From Halictus rubicundus (lineage: Eukaryota; Arthropoda; Insecta; Hymenoptera; Halictidae), in the NCBI RefSeq assembly GCF_050948215.1, contig NW_027488975.1, forward strand, positions 62,001-126,000: 64,000 nucleotides of DNA. Direction: 5' to 3'. Below the pieces are notes generated by a model that saw only the letters and a program-made list of their open reading frames with translations, was not told where the DNA came from and ran no database searches. The translations under genes were made by a program, and so were the position numbers. This document shows, piece by piece, positions 20,383 through 32,232 of the stretch (positions are counted from its first letter, which is position 1; every line of letters begins with the position of its first letter).

Positions 20383-23168
20383 CGAGTCGAGTCGAGTACT
20401 CGCACGATGCGAGCTACCCGCACCGATGCGGGCTACCCGCACCGATGCGAGCTATCCGCACCGATGCGAGCTGCTCGAAATAAAATCAGGCGTAAAATGA
20501 CATGATGCGAGTTACAGCGGGAAGATCAGCACATCGATATTATCAAGCATTTTAGTATATTGACAATGCTAAATGTTTGCGATGTTTTATTATATATTTT
20601 GATAGTGAAATGTTGATTCAGAATTTGTATAACCCTTATTGAAAATAATTATGCAATAACAACTATTTCCTAGATTTATGTAAATAACTAGCTGTGATCT
20701 GTAAAGAACGGTATTTTATATATTCCTTTATATTATACTCCGGGGTTCAGTGTACAGTCGTAAAAATGTGTTGTTGCAAAATTGTTTATAATGTTAAAAA
20801 TTAACGTTAAGCTTCGTTAAATAGTTTTTGAAAGGAATGGGTATATAAACAATATTGTATAATATTGATGTGTATTTATACGAGGTCGCCGCCGCGTCTA
20901 CAATGTATGCTGGCGGTTCGTCGGCGTGCTCTTTGCACAGGCCGCCACACTGGTACTCGCACCAAAGGTCAAAAGACTGAATTCTGGTAAGCTGAGAAAA
21001 ACTGTTTGACAGAATCTGAGCTAACTAACCTGAGAATAGATTGTCTTAGACTTTTATATTTTTCGATAATGAATAACTAAGCTAGTGGCTCGATGGGGAG
21101 GGAGGAAGAGCAAAACGCATACGCGTGCCGGTAGATTAAATACTCAGAGCGGGTGACCTAAGTGGGCGAGTGCAGGCGAGAGCCGGTCATAAACCTTAGC
21201 TCGCTGATGAGAGCCCTACTGTCCCATTGTACGGAAGTACACTTTTTAGAAGAAATGGCCGAGATAACGAACCAAAAAGGCAGTAAACCATTTTCACACT
21301 GCACAATTATAAACATGGAGATAGCGCAGGTTGCTTAGCGAGAAACGTGCGGCCGCTTCTCGTTATACATTATGCAGTCAGTCTCATAATTGATGGCAGA
21401 CACTTTAAATCAGAATAACTTTTTTTATAAATCGACCAAACGACTTCAGCTGTTCTGCCAAGCTAGATAGATTAATTTACTAGATGACATGTAATGAAAA
21501 CGCAGGAAAAATTGCGTTATATAATTGCGTTAATTGTCGAGCTAGGAAGTAGATTTAACTTTGCTGCCACTACGAATTATTTGGTAGTTAGCATGATTTT
21601 GCACCATCGTATAAAAGATCGACTGTTATCCATGGAGAAGAGCCAACAATTGCAAATTGAAAAAAGATTTAGATTAAAATATTAACTAAACAGAAAGTAT
21701 GACGAGTGTTGAACGTAGACATCAGATCCTTTTAAAAGGGCCTAGCCGATTTATGGTCAAAACTGCCCTTAGAGGAAAAACCCCTCTGAGTAAAATTTCA
21801 ACCCCCTATCTTGCCCATGAGGTTAGTTACAGGGTAAATTAGATTTCGCGCTTCTCCGCGTATTTCCCGCACTCTGATGCTTTCTAAAATTCTGAAAAAA
21901 ATGTGACATATTTTGGATTCTAAGGCTGATTTTTGATAATTTTTTCAGATTTTTTTGTTACAAACTGTGGTCGTAAAAAAAATGAAAAACCTCCAAAAAA
22001 TCGGAAAAATGCAGATTTCTCAAAAATTTGAAAACATGCTATTCTACTGTTTAGTTCCTTGTTAAAGTACTATAACAGGCAGTGTCGTCAATTTTTTTTA
22101 GATTTTTTGTTGTGGGACATCATCGTCAAAAAACAATAAAAACCGAATTTTTTCGACGTTTTTGCTATTAGGAGGAAAGTTACACTTGTTGGTTTTATCG
22201 CAGCTATATATTAAGTAATTTTTAGCATTATTAAATTGAAACAAGTAATTCTTTGACCTAAGAAATGTGATTTAAGAGAAAGAATAAATTGTATTTTGTG
22301 TGATATATACCAGAATGTTCGTAAAGTTTTGTAACATCGCCGGACGTGTGTCGAACTAAGGAGCGGATACGCTGGGGTTCTTATCCCGTCGGTGGTAAAT
22401 GTTTTTTCCCATACATCATCTTTATTTTTTCAATTTCTTATATTATTTATTCATGTGATTTTAACAATATTTTTTTAATGTTTTAAAAATATTGAAGTAA
22501 CATTGATTAGGCAATGAATATTTATATTATTGTGTTCGTCTACGATTTCCGCCAGATATGAAATTGCTTGTGAAAATTGGTAAGATTCCGTGAAAAGAAT
22601 TTTGAACTCTACGTCTGTCATTTCCAGAAAATCAAGAAATCAATACTGTTTGAAATGGAATCTTTTTGCGGTTCCAATTGTTTTGACCATCTTAATCGGC
22701 TATGCCCTTTTAAATCTTATCACCTATACTTGCACAGTACCGAATGACAGGCTGTTGGAACTTCCAACTTCCAACTTGGTTTCACGTTAATTTTCAACAT
22801 TATAAACAATTTTGCGACAACACATTTTTACGACTGTACAGTGAACCGGAGTATAATATAAAGGAATATATAAAATACCGTTCTTTACAGATCACATCTA
22901 GTTATTTACATAAATCTAGGAAATAGTTGTTATTGCATAATTATTTTCAATAAGGGTTATACAAATTCTGAATCAACATTTCACTATCAAAATATATAAT
23001 AAAACATCGCAAACATTTAGCATTGTCAATATACTAAAATGCTTGATAATATCAATGTGCTGATCTTCCTGCTGTAACTCGCATCATGTCATTTTACGCC
23101 TGATTTTATTTCGAGCCGTTCGCTTCGTTGCGAGCAGCTCGCATCGTGCGAGTACTCGACTCGACTCG
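20383..23168. repeat. Large inverted repeat, L2a to XSa
   Basis: Arms 20383-20807 and 22784-23168. The right arm has CTAGGAAATAG, which matches the left arm's CTATTTCCTAG better than the CTAAATAG of other units does. Confidence 0.9.
20409..20471. repeat. 19-bp minisatellite, three copies, L2a
   Basis: The middle copy reads GCGGGCT, a mark shared only with L2b. Confidence 0.88.
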
Positions 23169-24668
23169 AAAAGCGAGTCCCGGCTCGACTGGACCCGAGC
23201 TCGGCTCGCATATGCGAGCTTGGCTGCAGGCCTAGTGCCAGGTGGGTGCTGGGATCGGTCGGTAACGGCCCCAATGTCGAGATACTCTCGTCGGTTGTGG
23301 AACTAAGAAAGTGGAACTATCACTGATCTCAAATACCAACATCGCTAAACATGCCGCGCTCGCTACCTAAATAGAACATTTGCTCGTGAATTACGGAAGA
23401 AACGTCAGTGACATAGGCAATAAATAAACGGATAATGCGTAGAATGAAAATAATTATTTTTTATTGTATAATTTCATTACACTATTATTGCCTTCTTATT
23501 TTCCATATTATTCACCATTGTAATCATTGTTTTATAATCGATAGTTTATAGGTGTAATTAATTAATTTGGAACTTATTGCGATATTTATAAAATAATGAT
23601 TATTCAACAAAATATATTCTGTAATAGTTATAGAATGAAAAAAAAAAGAATAAATACAATATTCAAGTAATGACAAAATTCAATCGTTCTTATTGTGATC
23701 CGTAGTAACAAACACAGAAAATTATTTTTTTTTACTTATTTAACCGATAATACCACTTCTAATGCTGGACTGCAATTATTCAAGTAAAGGTAGTAACGAA
23801 ATAAAAGTGTTATGTAATGAAACTAACTTTCGACGGATCTTATCCATATAAAGCTATTTGGTGGCAGTATTATTTGATTTATTCAAACTACGAGACATTT
23901 TTTCATCTTTCATCTGTATCATTTATTCGAAGGCTTCAAATAAATGCTCGAATAACTTTTGCCGAGTGCCGAGCTTCAAAGACCCAGCGACGACAGACGA
24001 CATACAATGTAAACGGATGGAGAATCGCGCACGTATGAAAGTTTAAACTTTCTGATTTTTTTGTTACAAACTGTGGTCGTAAAAAAAATGAAAAACCTCC
24101 AAAAAATCGGAAAAATGCTATTCTACTGTTTAGTTCCTTGTTAAAGTACTATAACAGGCAGTGTCGTCAATTTTTTTTAGATTTTTTGTTGTGGGACATC
24201 ATCGTCAAAAAACAATAAAAACCGAATTTTTTCGACGTTTTTGCTATTAGGAGGAAAGTTACACTTGTTGGTTTTATCGCAGCTATATATTAAGTAATTT
24301 TTAGCATTATTAAATTGAAACAAGTAATTCTTTGACCTAAGAAATGTGATTTTAGAGAAAGAATAAATTGTATTTTGTGTGATATATACCAGAATGTTCG
24401 TAAAGTTTTGTAACATCGCCGGACGTGTGTCGAACTAAGGAGCGGATACGCTGGGGTTCTTATCCCGTCGGTGGTAAATGTTTTTTCCCATACATCATCT
24501 TTATTTTTTCAATTTCTTATATTATTTATTCATGTGATTTTAACAATATTTTTTTAATGTTTTAAAAATATTGAAGTAACATTGATTAGGCAATGAATAT
24601 TTATATTATTGTGTTCGTCTACGATTTCCGCCAGATATGAAATTGCTTGTGAAAATTGGTAAGATTCC
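22590..24668. repeat. Unit XSa, 2079-bp shortest type
   Basis: XSa has the S-type junction (GTATGAAAGTTTAAACTTTC then TGATTTTT, near 24050). It carries two more deletions: about 1.15 kb removed at about 23874, where CAGTATTATT is joined to TGATTTATTCAAAC, and 27 bases removed near 24116 between two ATGC tetramers. It shares GTATGAAAG with S, whereas L units have GAATGAAAG, so S and XS share an ancestor. It lacks the S-specific C in GTAAACAAA, so it does not derive from the present S unit itself. Confidence 0.92.
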
Positions 24669-27600
24669 GTGAAAAGAATTTTGAACTCTACGTCTGTCAT
24701 TTCCAGAAAATCAAGAAATCAATACTGTTTGAAATGGAATCTTTTTGCGGTTCCAATTGTTTTGACCATCTTAATCGGCTATGCCCTTTTAAATCTTATC
24801 ACCTATACTTGCACAGTACCGAATGACAGGCTGTTGGAACTTCCAACTTCCAACTTGGTTTCACGTTAATTTTCAACATTATAAACAATTTTGCGACAAC
24901 ACATTTTTACGACTGTACAGTGAACCGGAGTATAATGTAAAGGAATATATAAAATACCGTTCTTTACAGATCACATCTAGTTATTTACATAAATCTAGGA
25001 AATAGTTGTTATTGCATAATTATTTTCAATAAGGGTTATACAAATTCTGAATCAACATTTCACTATCAAAATATATAATAAAACATCGCAAACATTTAGC
25101 ATTGTCAATATACTAAAATGCTTGATAATATCAATGTGCTGATCTTCCTGCTGTAACTCGCATCATGTCATTTTACGCCTGATTTTATTTCGAGCCGTTC
25201 GCTTCGTTGCGAGCAGCTCGCATCGTGCGAGTACTCGACTCGACTCGAAAAGCGAGTCCCGGCTCGACTGGACCCGAGCTCGGCTCGCATATGCGAGCTT
25301 GGCTGCAGGCCTAGTGCCAGGTGGGTGCTGGGATCGGTCGGTAACGGCCCCAATGTCGAGATACTCTCGTCGGTTGTGGAACTAAGAAGGTGGAACTATC
25401 ACTGATCTCAAATACCAACATCGCTAAACATGCCGCGCTCGCTACCTAAATAGAACATTTGCTCGTGAATTACGGAAGAAACGTCAGTGACATAGGCAAT
25501 AAATAAACGGATAATGCGTAGAATGAGAATAATTATTTTTTATTGTATAATTTCATTACACTATTATTGCCTTCTTATTTTCCATATTGTGCACCATTGT
25601 AATCATTGTTTTATAATCGATAGTTTATAGGTGAAATTAATTAATTTGGAACTTATTGCGATATTTATAAAATAATGATTATTCAACAAAATATATTCTG
25701 TAATAGTTATAGAATGAAAAAAAAAAGAATAAATACAATATTCAAGTAATGACAAAATTCAATCGTTCTTATTGTGATCCGTAGTAACAAACACAGAAAA
25801 TTATTTTTTTTTACTTATTTAACCGATAATACCACTTCTAATGCTGGACTGCAATTATTCAAGTAAAGGTAGTAACGAAATAAAAGTGTTATGTAATGAA
25901 ACTAACTTTCGACGGATCTTATCCATATAAAGCTATTTGGTGGCAGTATTATTGCTATTTGTACAGACACACAGATACACAGATTCTTATATCTTGCAAT
26001 GCACGTTGTTTTTTTCTCCGTCAACCGATTTCGATGAAATTTTCAGCTTCTGTATCCCTAACATAGAGGTAGAGATAAAAGTTTTGAAAAGTGTCTGTCA
26101 TTTTAAGTTTTAATTATAATTGTATTGATTGCTATTTTTTATACCTTATAGAATTGTTTCTTTACATTTAATATTCTTTATATTTTATCAGCAATAAACT
26201 TTATGTATAATCATTAATTGTATTGTTTAAATTTAACTTTCTGTGAGTAATTGTCAATACATATACATTAGTAACCACATCTATTTGTCCGCGGCGAAAA
26301 CCAAGCTGTCGAACTCGAGACGGGAAGGACTCGCCGCGTCTCTTTCTTTTCATATGCTGTCCTTCTTTGCGTCCGAAACTTCCGTCGTTCATTACACAAG
26401 TAAATATCATCGGAATTTTGTCATATTTGGTACCGTTTTCCTTAGAAAAATGCCACGAGTATGTTGGTGAAAGTCCGATAGAAAAATAATTAATAATGAA
26501 AAAGTTTATTTTTTTATTTAAAGGCCTGAGCTCACGCCAGTCTTTCATCTTTTCCGAACGCTTCGACTCTCCGCGGCTCTTTCTTTCCCATACGCTGTCC
26601 TTTTTCGCGTCCGAAACATCAATCGTTCATTACACAAGCAATTATCGTCGGAATTATATCATATTTGGTTTCATTTTAATCAGAAAAATGTCACGAATAT
26701 GTTGGTAAAAGTTAAAAAAAAAAAAAAATAACGAAAAATAAAGAAGCTTTGTGATTGGATTAGTAGTGGTCTTCTGGTCTCACACCGATATAGCCGACAA
26801 TGTGTGGCCCACTCCTCGGGGAGGACGCTTCTCTAGTTTCGCTGTCCGCTTCTCCGTGCAACATTATATGTATCGTAGACGGATATTCTCTCCTTTTGAA
26901 TGCCAGTCATTCTGGTGTGCCCAGAGTTGGGCATTATTAGATAAAAATTATTTAAATAACGATTCGAATAAAAGATACTTCATCTTTATTCGTTATTCGA
27001 AGGTTCGAATAAAAAAGGTATCCTTATTCGACGAGTATCGAATAAATAATTTTATTCGACGAGAATTTATCCGACGAATAAAGATACTTTTTTTTATTCG
27101 AAGCGGATTTATTCGAACTACGAGAAATTTTTTCATCTTTCATCTGTATCATTTATTCGAAGGCTTCAAATAAATGCTCGAATAACTTTTGCCGAGTGCC
27201 GAGCTTCAAAGACCCAGCGACGACAGACGACATACAATGTAAACGGGTGGAGAATCGCGCACGAATGAAAGTTTAAACTTTTAGATTGTGCAATATATCC
27301 TCATGAAATTGTGACGAGCGAATGGAGGGGATTTTCCTGATGAAAATGAGATCAAATTCGGGTGTAATCGACCAAGTTTCACTGATACGTAATGTTACGA
27401 TAAAAATTACAATCTCATTAAAGACAGTCCAAATGATGTCGTGTTTAGACTCATTTTGATCGGGATGAGCTCTACAACTCATTCGTATTAACAATATTGT
27501 TCTGATTAAAAACATAAAAGCATAAATTGCCAATAATGTTGGATTCTCCATCTGCTTACATTGTAGGCTGTTGGTCGGTCTTTATAAAAAAATCTTTATT

Positions 27601-28303
27601 CGTCGAATAAATTCATTACGTGCGGAATAGAGATAACATAATTATTTTTATTTGACGCGTAACAAATCATTTTTTATCTTTTATTCGCTGTTTGAAATGT
27701 CTATTTCAATAAAAATTTGCCCATCTTTGCTTCTACAATTATATTATTTTATATTATATTAATTCATCCACGTGATTCTCTCTCAAACTCTATACTATTC
27801 GGAATAGTACGTTAAATAAACGCTACTCTGGTTTTCAACATATTTCTGTTCCCACAGATCGATTCTTGGAACAATTATCTATAAAAAAAAAAGTGTAAGG
27901 AAATAATGCTTGTTCATGAAATATTTTTAAATTACAAATTAAGGTATCTCATATGGAAGTAGAAATTGATTTTCCTAAAATTATGCTTTAATAATTTCTT
28001 ACGTAAAATATTTTGACGAATTTTTCGTCCTTGATATTAGTTTTACTTTTAATATTTTAGATCTTAAAAAGCAACACTAAAAAAAAATATCTTTTTAATT
28101 TGAATACGTTTGTCGGAGAATGTAACATTTGATAATCGATATGGGTCCGTGATGATTCACCTTCTCAGCGACGAGAAGTTCCTTAGTGGTCTTCTGCACC
28201 GACGAGATACCGTCGTTGGCCTTCTGTTTCTTACTCCAGCCAAAATCTATCCTAGAGAGCGGTAGACAACACCGTATTTTTCGAGCGACACATTCTCCCG
28301 TAA

Positions 28304-28350
28304 GGCTGTCAGTCTTTATATATATCTGGTCGGTGGATCAGTGCACCCAC

Positions 28351-28405
<55 letters not shown>

Positions 28406-28415
28406 ACTGCCAGCC
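28304..28415. repeat. (TA)n palindrome, L3a
   Basis: TA run of about 49 bases, the same length as in L3b. Confidence 0.85.
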
Positions 28416-28813
28416 CCCGTGTTAAACTGCGAGTCTCAAAGTGGGTGCCAGGTGGGTGCTGGGAGCGGTCGGTAACGGCCCTAATGTCGAGATACTCTCG
28501 TCGGTTGTGGAACTAAAAGAACATTTGCTCGTGAATTATGGAAAAAACGTCAGTGACAGAGGCAATAAATAAACGTATAATGCGTAGAATGAAAATAATT
28601 ATCTTTTATTGTATAATTTCATTACACTCTTATTGCCTTCTTATTTTCCATATTGTTCACCATTGTAATCATTATTTTATAATCGATAATTTATAGGTGT
28701 AATTAATTAATTTGGAACTTCTTGCGATATTTATAAAATAATGATTATTCAACAAAATATATTCTGTAATAGTTATAGAATAAAAAAAAAGAATAAATAC
28801 AATATTCAAGTAA

Positions 28814-29377
28814 TGTGGCGGACCCCTTGGAGAAGGGTTGATCGGACCCAGGTAGGAGCGTCGTCTGCGGGCTGGGACCTTGGACGCACTTGGTCGCCAG
28901 GCCCAAGCTCTTCCCGAGCGCACACTTAGTCGCCGGAAGTCTGTTCCTACCTGGGGTGCACATTTGGCGACCAGGTTCGGGGTTTTTCCTTGGCGTGCAC
29001 ATTTGGCCGCCAACCCTTGACTTTCGCCAGGACACGGATGTTCGGTGCAAGGACACGAACTTTCTCCAAGTGGCACGTACAGGAAGCGACATCCCCACTC
29101 CAGAAGTTTTCTTGTTCGAAGGAAATTCCTGGAGGATATAAGCGCGGATTCTGACGGATGACAGGGTCAGTCAGTCAGTCAGTCAGTTCAAGTCAGTCAG
29201 TCGTTGTGAGAAGTCGTCATTCGCCGTCAGTTGTTCGTATAGTCGTTTATCCGTAGTTCTTGTTTCATTGTTATTTCATTTTCTTTGTTCCTTGTTACGT
29301 CGTTGAGTTTTTGTTGCTTATTTAATAAATGGTTATTGTTATATTGGGTGAATCCTTTACTGAACACCCAAACCACA
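28814..29377 (+). mobile_element. Solo LTR in L3a
   Basis: 564 bases. It has the L1 form (CAAGTGGCACG, five GTCA copies) in a unit otherwise of U0 type. Confidence 0.66.
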
Positions 29378-29489
29378 ACACATACCAAAAGGAAATAAAA
29401 ATTTTTTTATCTTTTATTCGTTACTCGAAATTTTTATTTAGATAAATATTTTGCCCAACTCTGGTTGAGCTTAGCTCGGCTCGATTGTG

Positions 29490-32232
29490 CGAGTCGAGTC
29501 GAGTACTCGCACGATGCGAGCTATCCGCACCGATGCGAGCTGCTCGAAATAAAATCAGGCGTAAAATGACATGATGCGAGTTACAGCGGGAAGATCAGCA
29601 CATCGATATTATCAAGCATTTTAGTATATTGACAATGCTAAATGTTTGCGATGTTTTATTATATATTTTGATAGTGAAATGTTGATTCAGAATTTGTATA
29701 ACCCTTATTGAAAATAATTATGCAATAACAACTATTTCCTAGATTTATGTAAATAACTAGCTGTGATCTGTAAAGAACGGTATTTTATATATTCCTTTAT
29801 ATTATACTCCGGGGTTCAGTGTACAGTCGTAAAAATGTGTTGTTGCAAAATTGTTTATAATGTTAAAAATTAACGTTAAGCTTCGTTAAATAGTTTTTGA
29901 AAGGAATGGGTATATAAACAATATTGTATAATATTGATGTGTATTTATACGAGGTCGCCGCCGCGTCTACAATGTATGCTGGCGGTTCGTCGGCGTGCTC
30001 TTTGCACAGGCCGCCACACTGGTACTCGCACCAAAGGTCAAAAGACTGAATTCTGGTAAGCTGAGAAAAACTGTTTGACAGAATCTGAGCTAACTAACCT
30101 GAGAATAGATTGTCTTAGACTTTTATATTTTTCGATAATGAATAACTAAGCTAGTGGCTCGATGGGGAGGGAGGAAGAGCAAAACGCATACGCGTGCCGG
30201 TAGATTAAATACTCAGAGCGGGTGACCTAAGTGGGCGAGTGCAGGCGAGAGCCGGTCATAAACCTTAGCTCGCTGATGAGAGCCCTACTGTCCCATTGTA
30301 CGGAAGTACACTTTTTAGAAGAAATGGCCGAGATAACGAACCAAAAAGGCAGTAAACCATTTTCACACTGCACAATTATAAACATGGAGATAGCGCAGGT
30401 TGCTTAGCGAGAAACGTGCGGCCGCTTCTCGTTATACATTATGCAGTCAGTCTCATAATTGATGGCAGACACTTTAAATCAGAATAACTTTTTTTATAAA
30501 TCGACCAAACGACTTCAGCTGTTCTGCCAAGCTAGATAGATTAATTTACTAGATGACATGTAATGAAAACGCAGGAAAAATTGCGTTATATAATTGCGTT
30601 AATTGTCGAGCTAGGAAGTAGATTTAACTTTGCTGCCACTACGAATTATTTGGTAGTTAGCATGATTTTGCACCATCGTATAAAAGATCGACTGTTATCC
30701 ATGGAGAAGAGCCAACAATTGCAAATTGAAAAAAGATTTAGATTAAAATATTAACTAAACAGAAAGTATGACGAGTGTTGAACGTAGACATCAGATCCTT
30801 TTAAAAGGGCCTAGCCGATTTATGGTCAAAACTGCCCTTAGAGGAAAAACCCCTCTGAGTAAAATTTCAACCCCCTATCTTGCCCATGAGGTTAGTTACA
30901 GGGTAAATTAGATTTCGCGCTTCTCCGCGTATTTCCCGCACTCTGATGCTTTCTAAAATTCTGAAAAAAATGTGACATATTTTGGATTCTAAGGCTGATT
31001 TTTGATAATTTTTTCAGATTTTTTTGTTACAAACTGTGGTCGTAAAAAAAATGAAAAACCTCCAAAAAATCGGAAAAATGCAGATTTCTCAAAAATTTGA
31101 AAACATGCTATTCTACTGTTTAGTTCCTTGTTAAAGTACTATAACAGGCAGTGTCGTCAATTTTTTTTAGATTTTTTGTTGTGGGACATCATCGTCAAAA
31201 AACAATAAAAACCGAATTTTTTCGACGTTTTTGCTATTAGGAGGAAAGTTACACTTGTTGGTTTTATCGCAGCTATATATTAAGTAATTTTTAGCATTAT
31301 TAAATTGAAACAAGTAATTCTTTGACCTAAGAAATGTGATTTAAGAGAAAGAATAAATTGTATTTTGTGTGATATATACCAGAATGTTCGTAAAGTTTTG
31401 TAACATCGCCGGACGTGTCGAACTAAGGAGCGGATACGCTGGGGTTCTTATCCCGTCGGTGGTAAATGTTTTTTCCCATACATCATCTTTATTTTTTCAA
31501 TTTCTTATATTATTTATTCGTGTGATTTTAACAATATTTTTTTAATGTTTTAAAAATATTGAAGTAACATTGATTAGGCAATGAATATTTATATTATTGT
31601 GTTCGTCTACGATTTCCGCCAGATATGAAATTGCTTGTGAAAATTGGTAAGATTCCGTGAAAAGAATTTTGAAATCTACGTCTGTCATTTCCAGAAAATC
31701 AAGAAATCAATACTGTTTGAAATGGAATCTTTTTGCGGTTCCAATTGTTTTGACCATCTTAATCGGCTATGCCCTTTTAAATCTTATCACCTATACTTGC
31801 ACAGTACCGAATGACAGGCTGTTGGAACTTCCAACTTCCAACTTGGTTTCACGTTAATTTTCAACATTATAAACAATTTTGCGACAACACATTTTTACGA
31901 CTGTACAGTGAACCGGAGTATAATATAAAGGAATATATAAAATACCGTTCTTTACAGATCACATCTAGTTATTTACATAAATCTAAATAGTTGTTATTGC
32001 ATAATTATTTTCAATAAGGGTTATACAAATTCTGAATCAACATTTCACTATCAAAATATATAATAAAACATCGCAAACATTTAGCATTGTCAATATACTA
32101 AAATGCTTGATAATATCAATGTGCTGATCTTCCTGCTGTAACTCGCATCATGTCATTTTACGCCTGATTTTATTTCGAGCCGTTCGCTTCGTTGCGAGCA
32201 GCTCGCATCGTGCGAGTACTCGACTCGACTCG
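29490..32232. repeat. Large inverted repeat, L3a to S2
   Basis: Arms 29490-29876 and 31851-32232. Confidence 0.9.
29516..29541. repeat. 19-bp minisatellite, one copy plus remnant, L3a
   Basis: L1-like copy number in an L3 unit. It lies at the right end of the conversion tract. Confidence 0.8.

Larger units (their letters stand above)
15587..22589. repeat. Unit L2a, 7003-bp long type
   Basis: A complete long unit. It has the shortest TA tract (about 31 bases), a more nearly perfect palindrome around it (CTCGTCGG instead of CTGGTCGG), GAGGTGAAATTC near 18264, CCAGTTGGGTG near 19346, and three 19-bp copies of which the middle one reads GCGGGCT. Confidence 0.93.
3222..24933. repeat. Higher-order repeat block, copy 1
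   Basis: This block matches 29540-51251 at a constant offset of 26,318 bases. All landmarks between these limits keep the offset exactly. Unit-specific variants also recur: the TA-tract lengths in L1 and L2, the GCGGGCT variant in the L2 minisatellite, the AAATTGTTG variant in L1, the extra base in ACAAGACGAC of S, and GATTTTAGAG in XS. The left limit is where the 19-bp minisatellite copy number differs (three in U0, one in L3a). The right limit is a G/A difference near 24933. I compared many sites but not every base. Confidence 0.9.
26922..29463 (+). mobile_element. hAT-like element in L3a
   Basis: Both 12-bp ends are intact. Its 3' part, from within the LTR onward, belongs to the L1-like conversion tract. 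Confidence 0.7.
24669..31656. repeat. Unit L3a, 6988-bp long type, mosaic
   Basis: Most of this unit resembles U0 and L3b. Between about 29070 and 29541 it carries L1 marks: CAAGTGGCACG, five GTCA copies, CTCGATTGTG and a single 19-bp minisatellite copy. It returns to the U0-like form (GCACCATCG) by 30671. Its first 1.5 kb is also L1-like where L3b is Sx-like. Confidence 0.9.
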
